A stretch of 64,000 nucleotides of DNA from Saccharospirillum sp039982735 (GTDB taxonomy: Bacteria > Pseudomonadota > Gammaproteobacteria > Pseudomonadales > Natronospirillaceae), in NCBI RefSeq assembly GCF_039982735.1, contig NZ_JBDWXV010000008.1, positions 186,001 through 250,000 on the forward strand. The letters are read 5' to 3'. This document shows, one piece after another, positions 34,408 to 42,958 of the stretch. The position numbers were made by a program, and so were the translations under genes. Under the pieces are notes generated by a model, which ran no database searches, had not been told where the DNA came from, and saw nothing but the letters and a program-made list of their open reading frames with translations. The number at the start of each line of letters is the position of its first letter. Position 1 is the stretch's first letter.

Positions 34408-35306
34408 TGCCCAACCCACGTACCGACCGGTTCCATATTCCACGTGCCACGGAGCCCCGGGACCGGTTACCCGAAGAAGCACCACCGGAGCCACTGGCAA
34501 ACTGGCGGCTGGCGCTGAATGACATTATTTTTGGCGCCGAATCGAAGGCCGGCAAGCTGTTCGATGTGGTGCTGATTCTGGCGATTATAATCAGCGTTGT
34601 GGCAGTGATGCTCGAAACCGTGAGTGCTGTGGTAGTCCACTACCGACCCCTGCTCATCGGCATCGAGTGGGTTTTCACGCTGTTGTTCACGATCGAGTAC
34701 GGGCTGCGACTGGTCAGCGTGCGCCACCCGATGAAATACGCGACCAGCTTCTACGGCATAGTCGATTTGCTGTCGATCATTCCAACCTATCTGAGCTTGC
34801 TGATACCAGGCGCCAATACCTTGCTGGTGATTCGCATTCTGCGAATACTGCGAGTGTTCAGGGTGCTCAAACTGATTCATTACGTCAGCGAAGCTGAAAT
34901 GCTGATGCAAGCCTTACGGGCAGGGAAACGCAAGATCCTGGTGTTTCTCTACAGTGTCGTCACCATGGTCGTTGTGTTCGGTGCGTTCATGTACCTGATC
35001 GAAGGGCCGGAAGCCGGGTTTACATCCATTCCCAAAAGCATCTACTGGGCGATTGTAACCCTCACCACCGTCGGCTATGGCGACATAACCCCAGTCACGC
35101 CGATCGGCCAATTTCTATCTACTGCCGTTATGATTACCGGCTACGCCATCATCGCCGTACCCACAGGCATCTACACAGCAGAACTAGCCTCGCAACTGCG
35201 CATTCAACGCGACAATCGCAGTTGCCCGGGCTGCGGAAAAACCGGCCACGAAGCCGATGCGGAATTTTGTCGGTTTTGCGGGGAAGAGATGGTGGACAAA
35301 GAGTAA
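34407..35306 (+). CDS. Voltage-gated-type potassium channel with C-terminal zinc ribbon
   Basis: 299 residues in the six-helix voltage-gated K+ channel fold. Helices lie between about residues 45 and 260, with an S4 of regularly spaced arginines (VIRILRILRVFRVLKLIHYV) and a pore loop with the selectivity filter TTVGYGDITP. The C-terminus holds a double-CxxC zinc ribbon (CPGCGKTGHEADAEFCRFCG, about residues 272-291), which probably helps the channel assemble or sense metals or redox. It overlaps the upstream barrel gene by one base, suggesting coupled translation of an outer-membrane barrel and an inner-membrane channel. Confidence 0.9.
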   Translation: MPNPRTDRFHIPRATEPRDRLPEEAPPEPLANWRLALNDIIFGAESKAGKLFDVVLILAIIISVVAVMLETVSAVVVHYRPLLIGIEWVFTLLFTIEYGLRLVSVRHPMKYATSFYGIVDLLSIIPTYLSLLIPGANTLLVIRILRILRVFRVLKLIHYVSEAEMLMQALRAGKRKILVFLYSVVTMVVVFGAFMYLIEGPEAGFTSIPKSIYWAIVTLTTVGYGDITPVTPIGQFLSTAVMITGYAIIAVPTGIYTAELASQLRIQRDNRSCPGCGKTGHEADAEFCRFCGEEMVDKE

Positions 35307-35368
35307 AGGTGACTGGGAGGTTGCCTTTACTGCCCGTTGAATTGGATTTGGCGGCTGTGGGCCGCGAC

Positions 35369-35472
35369 AGGCGCCGGGTGCTCTTTGGGAGGGACGCTGC
35401 AAGTACGTCCGTGTAAGCTCGGCGGTCCGCATCCATGCGGACCCACGCCCACCCAAAGAGCACCCGACACCT
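35369..35472 (+). repeat. Palindromic intergenic repeat, copy H (divergent variant)
   Basis: The arms 35369-35393 and 35448-35472 pair at 22 of 25 positions. The core departs from the other copies (GGGACGCTGCAAGTACGTCC instead of GTCGGCGTGAACCCATCC) but keeps the layout: a small hairpin around TACGTCCGTG, and a perfect 8-bp hairpin (GGTCCGCA, loop TCCA, TGCGGACC) at 35424-35443. It lies in the convergent gap between the channel gene and pobA. Confidence 0.82.
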
Positions 35473-35510
35473 TTCGCTGGTCATCCTGGGTTTAACTATT
35501 TATCGCTAGT

Positions 35511-36692
35511 TCACTCTACTTTTTCGTACGGCAAACCTACGTAATTCTCCGCAATCACCGTCAGCCCTGCTTCCGACCCGGTAAAGTAATCCAGCTCAGC
35601 CAACTGCATTTTCTGATTGAACGTGTTCTCATCAAACTTGTGCATCATCGACGTCATCCACCAGGAAAAACGCTCGGCTTTCCAGATGCGGCGCAAGGCG
35701 ATGTCGGAGTATTTGTCGAGCAATTCTGGCTTGCCATCGTGATAGGCGGCAATCATGGCATGGTACAGGGTATACACATCGCTGGCGGCGAGGTTCAGCC
35801 CTTTGGCGCCTGTGGGAGGCACAATGTGCGCCGCATCGCCGACCAGGAACATGCGACCGAATTTCATCGGCTCGGCCACAAAACTGCGCAGTGGTGCGAT
35901 GCTTTTTTCGATGGATGGGCCGGTAACCAAACGGGCAGCTACATCTTCGGGCAGGCGACGTTTCAACTCTTCCCAGAACCGCTCGTCAGACCAGTCTTCC
36001 ACCTTCTCATCCAACTCTACCTGGATGTAATAACGGCTGCGGGTGCTGGAGCGCATGGAACATAGGGCGAAACCACGTTCGTGGTTGGCGTAAATCAGTT
36101 CTTCATCGACCGGCGGTGTATCGGACAACACACCCAGCCAACCGAACGGATAAATACGCTCGTGCGTTTTCAGCACATCTTTCGGAGCGGTTTTGCGGGA
36201 GATGCCATGGTAGCCATCGCACCCGGCTATGTAGTCACATTCGAGGGTGACTTTCTCACCGTTTTTGACGAAAGTGACCGTGGGGGTATCGGTATCGATG
36301 CCATGAAGAGCAACGTCTTCGGCTTCGTATACAGACTGGGCACCCGCTGCTTTGCGCGCGTCCATCAGGTCTTTGGTGACTTCGGTCTGGCCGTACACCA
36401 TCACGGTTTTGCCACCGGAGTATTGTTTCAGATCAACCCGGGCCAGTCGGTTGTCGAACGACAGGTGAAAGCCCTCATGCACCTGGCCTTCACGATCCAT
36501 CCGCTCATCAACGCCGGCTTCGCGCAGCAAATCGACCATGCCCTGCTCCAGAACACCGGCACGAATGCGGCCCAGAACATATTCTTCACTGCGCTGCTCG
36601 ATGATCACGTTGTCGATGCCCTTGCGGTGCAGCAACTGGCCGAGCAACAGGCCCGAGGGGCCAGCGCCAATAATCGCGACTTGGGTCTTCAT
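35511..36692 (-). CDS. pobA: 4-hydroxybenzoate 3-monooxygenase
   Basis: FAD/NAD(P)H flavoprotein that hydroxylates 4-hydroxybenzoate to protocatechuate, feeding the beta-ketoadipate pathway. 393 residues, essentially the length of the Pseudomonas enzyme. The FAD fingerprint is GAGPSG near residue 9, the mid-chain motif CDGYHG and the second FAD motif GRMFLVGDAAHIVPPTGAKG. The start ATG at 36692 has AGGAG nine bases upstream. The AraC-type regulator gene pobR is divergent. No pca genes are in the window. Confidence 0.96.
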   Translation of the reverse strand: MKTQVAIIGAGPSGLLLGQLLHRKGIDNVIIEQRSEEYVLGRIRAGVLEQGMVDLLREAGVDERMDREGQVHEGFHLSFDNRLARVDLKQYSGGKTVMVYGQTEVTKDLMDARKAAGAQSVYEAEDVALHGIDTDTPTVTFVKNGEKVTLECDYIAGCDGYHGISRKTAPKDVLKTHERIYPFGWLGVLSDTPPVDEELIYANHERGFALCSMRSSTRSRYYIQVELDEKVEDWSDERFWEELKRRLPEDVAARLVTGPSIEKSIAPLRSFVAEPMKFGRMFLVGDAAHIVPPTGAKGLNLAASDVYTLYHAMIAAYHDGKPELLDKYSDIALRRIWKAERFSWWMTSMMHKFDENTFNQKMQLAELDYFTGSEAGLTVIAENYVGLPYEKVE

Positions 36693-36800
36693 GTTCTGTA
36701 CTCCTGTCGATGAGATGCATAGCAGGCATGCGGGCACTGCAGCCCGGTTGCCTTAGTGGCTGCCTTTTCTTGTGCTGGTATTTTTAGTCGATACAGGGGG

Positions 36801-36839
36801 CAAAAGAAGGAACAAAACCGGGTTTTTCTTGTACTTTTG
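36801..36839. promoter_or_regulatory. Candidate PobR operator in the pobA-pobR gap
   Basis: An imperfect inverted repeat: 36801-36819 (CAAAAGAAGGAACAAAACC) and 36821-36839 read on the other strand (CAAAAGTACAAGAAAAACC) agree at 14 of 19 positions. It lies midway between the divergent pobA and pobR genes. Operator function is inferred from position and symmetry. Confidence 0.45.
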
Positions 36840-36886
36840 ATGGATAGCAGCACAATTAACCGTCAATTTACCGGAAGCCACCGCTC

Positions 36887-37759
36887 ATGGCCGAACCGAA
36901 GCCCATTCCCGTCTTCAAGCTCTATGGCGAACAAACCGCCTGGCTGACACCGGATCTGCTGCATTGCGAGGCCATTGCGGACCGCAGCCGGCTGCACGAC
37001 TGGGTGATCAAACCGCATCGGCACCGGGGCCTGTACCAACTGTTGTATCTGAATGCGGGTGATGCGGTGCTGCAACAGGACGCCCAGCAATACCACCTGG
37101 AAGCTGGCAGCCTGGTAATCGTGCCCGAGATGTCGATTCACGGCTTTGCGTTCGGGCCCAAGGCCGCGGGCTATGTACTGACCCTGGCACACCCGCTGGT
37201 GCACAAGCTGGCGCAATCGCTACCCGAGCTGAACGCCTTTTTCAGCGAGTTCGTGCGCCACCGCATTTCGGTTTCGCAACGGCGCAGCGACATTGAGCGC
37301 TTGTTCGAAATCATCAATCAGGAATACCAGCGCGATGGCCTGGGCCGGCAGGTGTTGCTGGAATCCCTGCTCAGCAGCCTGTTCGTCTGGCTACTGCGTC
37401 AGGCCCGACCCCGAGACACACACGACACCCCGGCAACCCAGGATCATTTCGGACGTTTCACCGACCTGATCGAAGCGAATTTCAGGGAGCCCCGGGGCGT
37501 GGCCGACTATGCAAACGACATCGGCATCACCGCCAACCATTTAAACGCGATCTGCCGCCAGGCGGTCAACAAGCCGGCCCTGGCGCTGATTCACGAACGC
37601 CAGATTCTGGAAGCCAAACGGAGGCTGGTCTACAGCGCTCTGACCATCAACCAGATTGCCGATGAGCTTGGCTTTTCTGATCCGGCGTATTTTTCCAGAT
37701 TCTTTAAACGACTCACTGGTGTAACACCAAAAGGGTTTCGGACTCAGGCGGGAACATAA
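36887..37759 (+). CDS. pobR: AraC-family activator of pobA
   Basis: 290 residues: an N-terminal cupin-like effector domain (about 1-150, with HRHRGLYQLLYLNAGDAVL) and a C-terminal double helix-turn-helix of the AraC type (about 190-288), ending ELGFSDPAYFSRFFKRLTGVTPKGFR. Its divergent position next to pobA matches the AraC-type PobR of pseudomonads and Azotobacter, which activates pobA in response to 4-hydroxybenzoate. The stop codon lies inside the left arm of a 27-bp perfect inverted repeat (see repeat copy F). Confidence 0.9.
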   Translation: MAEPKPIPVFKLYGEQTAWLTPDLLHCEAIADRSRLHDWVIKPHRHRGLYQLLYLNAGDAVLQQDAQQYHLEAGSLVIVPEMSIHGFAFGPKAAGYVLTLAHPLVHKLAQSLPELNAFFSEFVRHRISVSQRRSDIERLFEIINQEYQRDGLGRQVLLESLLSSLFVWLLRQARPRDTHDTPATQDHFGRFTDLIEANFREPRGVADYANDIGITANHLNAICRQAVNKPALALIHERQILEAKRRLVYSALTINQIADELGFSDPAYFSRFFKRLTGVTPKGFRTQAGT

Positions 37760-37973
37760 TTAACTCAAGTTTCGGAGTTCGCGGTAGGCTTTGCTGCCAG
37801 TCGTCCGCACCGGCCACCAAGTAGGGCTATAGAGGGTCGGGCGGGATGCCGCCCACTCAACCCATCCATGGGGCCTGGACCGCAGCATCCTTGCTGCGGA
37901 CCACCCTCGATAGCCCTACCTGGCACCCGGTGCTCACCCTTAGCTAGCGAACTCCGAAACTTGAGTTAATTAT
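37756..37973 (+). repeat. Palindromic intergenic repeat, copy F, with 27-bp outer perfect inverted repeat
   Basis: Outer arms 37756-37782 and 37947-37973 are perfect reverse complements (27 of 27) and include the stop codons of both convergent genes. Inner arms 37807-37836 and 37903-37933 pair well with a few mismatches. The core has an added hairpin GGGCGG/CCGCCC (loop GATG) in place of the usual GGCGTGAA, then CCCATCCATGGGG and the CCGCAGCA/TGCTGCGG hairpin. The whole 218-base block can fold as one long stem. Confidence 0.9.
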
Positions 37974-38781
37974 CTGGCAGAATCTTACTCAAACCCTGGG
38001 CCAGGGTCGCACGGGAAAGCTCACCGGCGTGGGTGTCTTGCAGGGTGCCGTCGGCATCGTAAAACAAGGTGGTTGGCAGGCCTCTGCTTTGAATGATGGC
38101 CGGTAGCTCGGCGCGCAGGTCGTAATAGCTGTGGCGCAGGTTCAGGCCCTGCTCGCTCAGGAATTCCAGCCCCCGGGCCGGGCTCTCGGCCTGGTTGACG
38201 AAGATAAAGGTGATGTCCGGGTACTCTTGCTGCGCGGCTTCCAGCACCGGCATTTCCCGGACACAGGGGCCGCACCAGGTGGCCCAGAGGTTAACCACTC
38301 TCGGGCCGCCGGCACCCACGACTGCCAGGTTATGCGGCTCTCCTTGCAAGTCCACCAGTTCAAGCTCCGGCACATCCACATTGGGGTAACCCACCATCTG
38401 CACGCCACCCCAGATGCCGAGCCAGGCGACCACGCCGGCGCTGACGGCAATGGCTAGAGGCTTACGCACATCGGCATGGCGCCAATACCAGAACAGGGCC
38501 ATCAGCACCGTACCCGCCAGACCAAACCAGGGGTCAAAGCCGCCGTCACGAATGTCGACCATGCCCAGCCAGTCGTCCCGGTAGAATTCGAAATAACGGA
38601 TGATAAAGCCCAGGCGCGCCACAACGACCGTGACCAGGAAAATATCGCCCAACTTCGAGATCACCGAACTGCGGGTGCGCCGACCCACCAGGCTACCGAC
38701 CAGAATCGCGATGCCAAACGCCAGCATCAGCATGATGTAGCCAATGGGCAAACTGAAAGGGCCGATAATTACAGAGGTCAT
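37966..38781 (-). CDS. Fusion of an Lgt-like membrane domain and a TlpA-like thioredoxin
   Basis: 271 residues from the ATG at 38781. The N-terminal half (about 1-125) has four membrane helices with VVVARLGFIIRYFEFY and DIRDGGFDPWFGLAG, resembling the core of prolipoprotein diacylglyceryl transferase (GARLGY... and ...WDGGLSFHGG...), but the His of the HGG motif is absent. The C-terminal half (about 135-271) is a TlpA/ResE-type thioredoxin with VVNLWATWCGPCVREMPVLE. The layout anchors a thiol-disulfide reductase facing the periplasm. Lgt activity is unlikely given the missing residues. It overlaps no other gene; yebC is 65 bases upstream. Confidence 0.78.
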   Translation of the reverse strand: MTSVIIGPFSLPIGYIMLMLAFGIAILVGSLVGRRTRSSVISKLGDIFLVTVVVARLGFIIRYFEFYRDDWLGMVDIRDGGFDPWFGLAGTVLMALFWYWRHADVRKPLAIAVSAGVVAWLGIWGGVQMVGYPNVDVPELELVDLQGEPHNLAVVGAGGPRVVNLWATWCGPCVREMPVLEAAQQEYPDITFIFVNQAESPARGLEFLSEQGLNLRHSYYDLRAELPAIIQSRGLPTTLFYDADGTLQDTHAGELSRATLAQGLSKILPDN

Positions 38782-38845
38782 GGTGGTGTGAGTGTCCTGT
38801 TGGTAAGAGAGAGTGACAGGACACTCCCGGAAATCGAGGGGTCTG

Positions 38846-39562
38846 TCAATATTCTGCGTTGTGAAACAGGTGCTGCACATCGTCCAGAAAGTTAAGCATA
38901 TCCAGCATTTTTTCGAATTGCTCGATGTCGGCCCCTTCAATCGCTGTGGTCATTTGCGGCACAAACTGAACCTCATCGACCTCGAATTCGATGCCGTCGA
39001 ACGCACTCTTAAGCGCATCGCGGGTTTTGGCGTATTCGGTGTGGGGGGCGAATACCGTGATCACGCCGTCTTCGGCTTCAATGTCAGAGACATCGACATC
39101 CGCCTCGGCCAGGGCTTCCAGTACGGCATCCTCGTCCGGTCCGGAGAAACTGAAAATCGCATCGTGGTCGAACAAATGGCTGACGGCGCCCGAAGCACCG
39201 AGTTTGGCTTTTACTTTGTTGAAACAGGTGCGTACATCGCCATAGGTCCGGTTCGGGTTATCGGTCAGGCAATCGACAATGATCATGGTGTTGCCCGGCC
39301 CAAAACCCTCGTAACGGGCCACCGCGAAGTCTTCACCGCCGCCGCCGGCGGCCTTGGTAATGGCTTTATCGATCACGTGTGCTGGCACCTGGTCTTTCTT
39401 GGCGCGCTCCAGCAGGGACGCGAGCGCCAGGTTACCGGTCGGCTCGGTGCCACCGGATTTGGCACACATGTAAATCTCACGGCTGTAACGGCTGTAGACT
39501 TTGGCTTTCATGTCCGACGTCTTGGCCATGGATTCTTTGCGGTTCTGGTAGGCTCTGCCCAT
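38846..39562 (-). CDS. YebC/PmpR family regulator or translation factor (YeeN-like)
   Basis: 238 residues with the YebC hallmark RYEGFGPGNTMIIVDCLTDNPNRT and SHLFDH in the second domain. The N-terminus (MGRAYQNRKESMAKTSDMKAK) and the Glu/Asp-rich C-terminus are closer to the YeeN subgroup than to canonical YebC. Relatives have been described as DNA-binding regulators (PmpR) and, more recently, as factors that relieve ribosome stalling at proline stretches. ruvC, a usual YebC neighbour, is not here, which supports the YeeN-type paralogue. Confidence 0.9.
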   Translation of the reverse strand: MGRAYQNRKESMAKTSDMKAKVYSRYSREIYMCAKSGGTEPTGNLALASLLERAKKDQVPAHVIDKAITKAAGGGGEDFAVARYEGFGPGNTMIIVDCLTDNPNRTYGDVRTCFNKVKAKLGASGAVSHLFDHDAIFSFSGPDEDAVLEALAEADVDVSDIEAEDGVITVFAPHTEYAKTRDALKSAFDGIEFEVDEVQFVPQMTTAIEGADIEQFEKMLDMLNFLDDVQHLFHNAEY

Positions 39563-39647
39563 GGGATAATACCGGGTTGGTTAATCGATGGACGGCGATT
39601 CTAGTCGTATTTGAGGGTTTTCACTAGCCAGAGTGGCGAAGGTAGTG

Positions 39648-40133
39648 TCAGGTCGGGGCATCCGCTGTCTCGCCCAGCGTTTTAACCATACCAACCATCA
39701 CAACCTCGTAACCCAGTCGCAGATTGAGCTCAACCATGGTTTGATTGGCGGTGAATACATTGGTTCTGAGCTCGGTGATGCCCCGAGCCAGGCACCAGTC
39801 CTCGCCCCGCTTTTTAAGCCCGGACGCTACACTCTGTTTGCGGTGTTCAGGGTGAACCCATAGCCCGACTAACTGAGCGTGCGGCTTATCCTCTTTGGGT
39901 TTGGCCTGAACCCAGTGAAAGGCGACGATGTCGTCGGCTTCGTTGCACATCAATCCGACAAAGTTGATGCTGCCATCGCTGCCGTTCAGTCGGCTGGCGA
40001 CCTTTTGCAGCATCTGCTCAGAGTAATGGTGAGCGGAGTCCCACTCCAATGGTGCGGCACAATGCAGGCGTGCCACCTCGGCGACATCTGCCTGAGCGTC
40101 AGGGTCTAGCTGCCGATACTCGAGACCTTGCAT
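39648..40133 (-). CDS. GNAT family N-acetyltransferase
   Basis: 161 residues with the GCN5 fold. Acetyl-CoA is bound by motif A around AQLVGLWVHPEHRKQSVASGLKKRGEDW, where the usual Q/R-x-x-G-x-G/A reads RKQSVASG. It is followed by ITELRTNVFTANQTMVELNLRLGYEVV (motif B). The substrate cannot be inferred; the neighbours (yebC, chitinase) do not indicate one. Confidence 0.85.
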   Translation of the reverse strand: MQGLEYRQLDPDAQADVAEVARLHCAAPLEWDSAHHYSEQMLQKVASRLNGSDGSINFVGLMCNEADDIVAFHWVQAKPKEDKPHAQLVGLWVHPEHRKQSVASGLKKRGEDWCLARGITELRTNVFTANQTMVELNLRLGYEVVMVGMVKTLGETADAPT

Positions 40134-40238
40134 AAGCCGTATTTTTCCCTGCCTTCAATTAAAATATCCCTCATCACCAGTGCAATGAGCACGTCAACAA
40201 ACGAAATCAGTATCAACGAATTTCATTGAATCCGGAAG

Positions 40239-40270
40239 GGCCAGACAGGGATGACCATCCCTGTCTGGCC
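40239..40270 (-). terminator. Long perfect palindrome after the chitinase gene
   Basis: Two 15-base arms (GGCCAGACAGGGATG and its exact complement) are separated by two bases. It lies 24 bases past the stop of the minus-strand chitinase gene. No T-run follows, but the perfect stem should act as a terminator or 3' end stabiliser. It is not a member of the larger palindromic repeat family. Confidence 0.6.
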
Positions 40271-40293
40271 AGAGGCGTAGCAAGCTTGGCCCG

Positions 40294-42876
40294 CTAATCC
40301 GAAACGGGGGTAACAACCGGCAGTTCCGGGTGTTCTTGCACCAGGCCGTAAGTGTTGCCGCCCAGATGCAAGCGGTACCCTGAAGGCCCGGCTACCGGCA
40401 GGTAGTAGTTCAGCGTAATGTCGACGGATTCACCCGGGGCCAACGCTTGCCAGGCCGGCAAGCTGAAGCCGACGCGGTGGAAGGTTGCGTCCAACCCGCC
40501 GATGTTATTGCCGGCTGCGTTACTGCCATCTTCAAGCACCGTCAGACCGGCGCCACTCTGGTCTGAGATGGTGCTGGATGTGGAGGTCGGCATGTTGAAG
40601 CTGACGTCGGTGCCGCCCGGGATCTCGACATCCGTTTGGTTGGTCAGCGTCAGCGTCGGGTTGATCGGGTAGTTGTTATCGCCCACTTTAAAGCCACTGA
40701 TCTCAACGGTAACGTTAATGACCTCGCTCGGGGGTGCCAGGTTGCCAGCCAGTTCGGTGTCGTAGCCTCCGGCACCGGCGAAGGCGTTGTAGGCGATGTC
40801 TGTCAGGGTCGTACCCATGTAGTACTCGCCATTATCGCCCCGCTGCGGGTGCCAGCCGTAGTCGCCCGCCAGCTCCCAGAACATGATACCGCCAACGCCC
40901 TGATCAATGACGTACTGCACCTTGGCATTCATTGACTGGTCATCTTCGGTACTGAGGAAAACCCGAGTCTGGGGATTCCATAACCAGGGAGCTTCGGCCA
41001 GGCTATCGTAATGACGCTCATAGGTACCGCTCAGAGACATTTGCGGATCAAACCCGTAATCGCTGACGTAACGACCAACGATGCCCGCCTCCAGGTTCTT
41101 GGCGTGCCACATGGGGTTGGAGCCCGCCCCCAGCTCGTTGCCTTGTTCGTCTTTGTCGTGCCAGAGGTTGTCGATGCCGGTCGCACCGTAACCACAGGGG
41201 CTGTTGACGCCCGTGCCGGTCGGGCAGCCGGTCTGGTCAGGCAGTTCGGCCGTGCCCCACAATCCATTGGTTCCACCCTGAACGTTCTGAAAACCACGGG
41301 TGTAATAGGGAACGCCAATATTAATGCGCCCGGCACTCATGGCACCCCGGAAATACGCCACCGCCCAGTCGGTGTTGAGGTAGCCTATGCCGCCATACTG
41401 CGAGGTCCCATACACGTTGGCTGCGGCGAGCTCTGCGTCTTCACCGGTGTCGTACAGTGCAGCGTTATGGCCGACGTATTCATTCCAGGCGCCATGCAGG
41501 TCGTAGGTCATGATGTTGACGTAATCCAGGTACGGCGTGACATCGAAGTCTTCCATGCCGCGCAGCAGATAGCCTGAGCTGGGGGCGGCAATGGTCAGCA
41601 GGTAATGCTGGCCGTCTACGGCGCTGGCCTGGTCCAGTTTTTCCCGCAGTGTTTTCATCAGCACCCGATAGGAGCGCCACAAATCACCACGCAGACTGTC
41701 GGCGTAATCAAAATCCAGCGGATTGCCGGCACCAGTCATGGAGGTTGGGTATTCGTAGTCGATGTCGACACCGTCGAAACCATAGGTACGGATAAAATCG
41801 ACCGCTGAGTTGGCGAAGGTTTCAATGCCTGCGTAGTTGACACTGCCGTCGGCATTGGTGGTCATGGTGTAGAAACCGCCGTTGTCGACGCGTTGACCGG
41901 TGCTGTCGAAATACCCACCGGTTTCGGCCCAGCCGCCGACCGATATCAGCGTTTTAACGTGCGGGTACTGCGCCTTGTATTGGTTCAACAGGTTGAAGTG
42001 ACCCTGGTAGTCCAGGCTCGGGTCCATCTCCGCGCCGGACACTTCGGGCCAGGTCAGGCCGGTGGCCGGGTTGCTCGGGTCGCTGGTGTCGCCAACCGAC
42101 AGTTCGTTCTGATCGTTGATGTGTGCGAAGGCGTAATTGATGTGGGTAAGCTTCTGCCAGGGAATATCATTGGCAAGATAGGCTGGCTGACCGTTCTTGC
42201 CCGTGCGCCAGGAGGTGAAGTAACCGATTATCCGACGCTGGTGAGTGTCGCCCAGCGCTTCGCGGCCGTTGTCATCATAGACCGTGCAATAAGGCACTTC
42301 GACGCCCGCCGTCTGGTACAGCCCTTCAGGCCGGCAACCACGGGCTATCGGGTCTTCACCGATGCTGAGCCTGATCGCTGTGCTGTCGGTTGTGGCGCCA
42401 GCATCGTCGGTAGCACGGGCAAAAACACTAACGTTGCCCGCTTCGGCTATCCAGTCGAACCGATAAGGGTCACTGTTATCAATACCGATAGGGGTCCCGT
42501 CGACAAAAAACTCCACGCCGGTGACAACACCGTCACTGTCGCTCGCCTCTGCGATGAAACTGACGGTATCGCCAGGCTGAATATTGTCACCCGCAGAAGG
42601 GCTCGTCAGGCTGACGCTGGGTGGCTGATTCTGATCGGTGGTTTCACAGCTGCCCAGCGCCGTCCACTCCTGGTACTGATCGCTGTGGTCGGCCGGGTTC
42701 TGGTTTTGCGTCCACCAGTTGGCTTCATAGGCGATGTCATCGTAGTGCACCTGGTCTCCGCCATTGAAGGCTGTGCCGGCGTCCCAGTCGGGCAGGCCGC
42801 TGCAATCGTAGGCCGCTGCCGAGCCAGCCAGCACCAGGCCGCCCAGCAACGCGCTCAGAGCAATATGAGTTTTCAT
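40294..42876 (-). CDS. Secreted multidomain chitinase, GH18
   Basis: Hydrolyses beta-1,4 bonds of chitin outside the cell. 860 residues from the ATG at 42876. Order: signal peptide (about 1-22, cleaved after AAA), a CBM5/12-type chitin-binding domain (about 25-78, with WDAGTAFNGGDQVHYDDIAY), an Ig-like domain (about 85-175), the GH18 barrel (about 210-700) with SVGGWAE and the catalytic DGVDIDYEYP (acid Glu375), and a beta-rich C-terminal domain (about 720-855). The large insertion-bearing barrel resembles Vibrio/Aeromonas-type extracellular chitinases. It is downstream of a second chitinase gene with a terminator between them. Confidence 0.93.
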   Translation of the reverse strand: MKTHIALSALLGGLVLAGSAAAYDCSGLPDWDAGTAFNGGDQVHYDDIAYEANWWTQNQNPADHSDQYQEWTALGSCETTDQNQPPSVSLTSPSAGDNIQPGDTVSFIAEASDSDGVVTGVEFFVDGTPIGIDNSDPYRFDWIAEAGNVSVFARATDDAGATTDSTAIRLSIGEDPIARGCRPEGLYQTAGVEVPYCTVYDDNGREALGDTHQRRIIGYFTSWRTGKNGQPAYLANDIPWQKLTHINYAFAHINDQNELSVGDTSDPSNPATGLTWPEVSGAEMDPSLDYQGHFNLLNQYKAQYPHVKTLISVGGWAETGGYFDSTGQRVDNGGFYTMTTNADGSVNYAGIETFANSAVDFIRTYGFDGVDIDYEYPTSMTGAGNPLDFDYADSLRGDLWRSYRVLMKTLREKLDQASAVDGQHYLLTIAAPSSGYLLRGMEDFDVTPYLDYVNIMTYDLHGAWNEYVGHNAALYDTGEDAELAAANVYGTSQYGGIGYLNTDWAVAYFRGAMSAGRINIGVPYYTRGFQNVQGGTNGLWGTAELPDQTGCPTGTGVNSPCGYGATGIDNLWHDKDEQGNELGAGSNPMWHAKNLEAGIVGRYVSDYGFDPQMSLSGTYERHYDSLAEAPWLWNPQTRVFLSTEDDQSMNAKVQYVIDQGVGGIMFWELAGDYGWHPQRGDNGEYYMGTTLTDIAYNAFAGAGGYDTELAGNLAPPSEVINVTVEISGFKVGDNNYPINPTLTLTNQTDVEIPGGTDVSFNMPTSTSSTISDQSGAGLTVLEDGSNAAGNNIGGLDATFHRVGFSLPAWQALAPGESVDITLNYYLPVAGPSGYRLHLGGNTYGLVQEHPELPVVTPVSD

Positions 42877-42901
42877 GATTGATCCATTCTTATTCTGTCG
42901 T

Positions 42902-42940
42902 GAAAAAGGCAGGGAGCCCTCTTCCTGCTGAAGAGGGCTC
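42902..42940 (-). terminator. Terminator/attenuator between the two chitinase genes
   Basis: On the minus strand a perfect 11-bp stem (GAGCCCTCTTC / GAAGAGGGCTC) with a 5-base loop is followed by CCTGCCTTTTTC. It sits 19 bases after the upstream chitinase stop and 26 bases before the next ATG. Either the two genes are separate units or the second is expressed by partial readthrough. Confidence 0.75.
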
Positions 42941-42958
42941 ATGAAGAAGCACAGGGTG

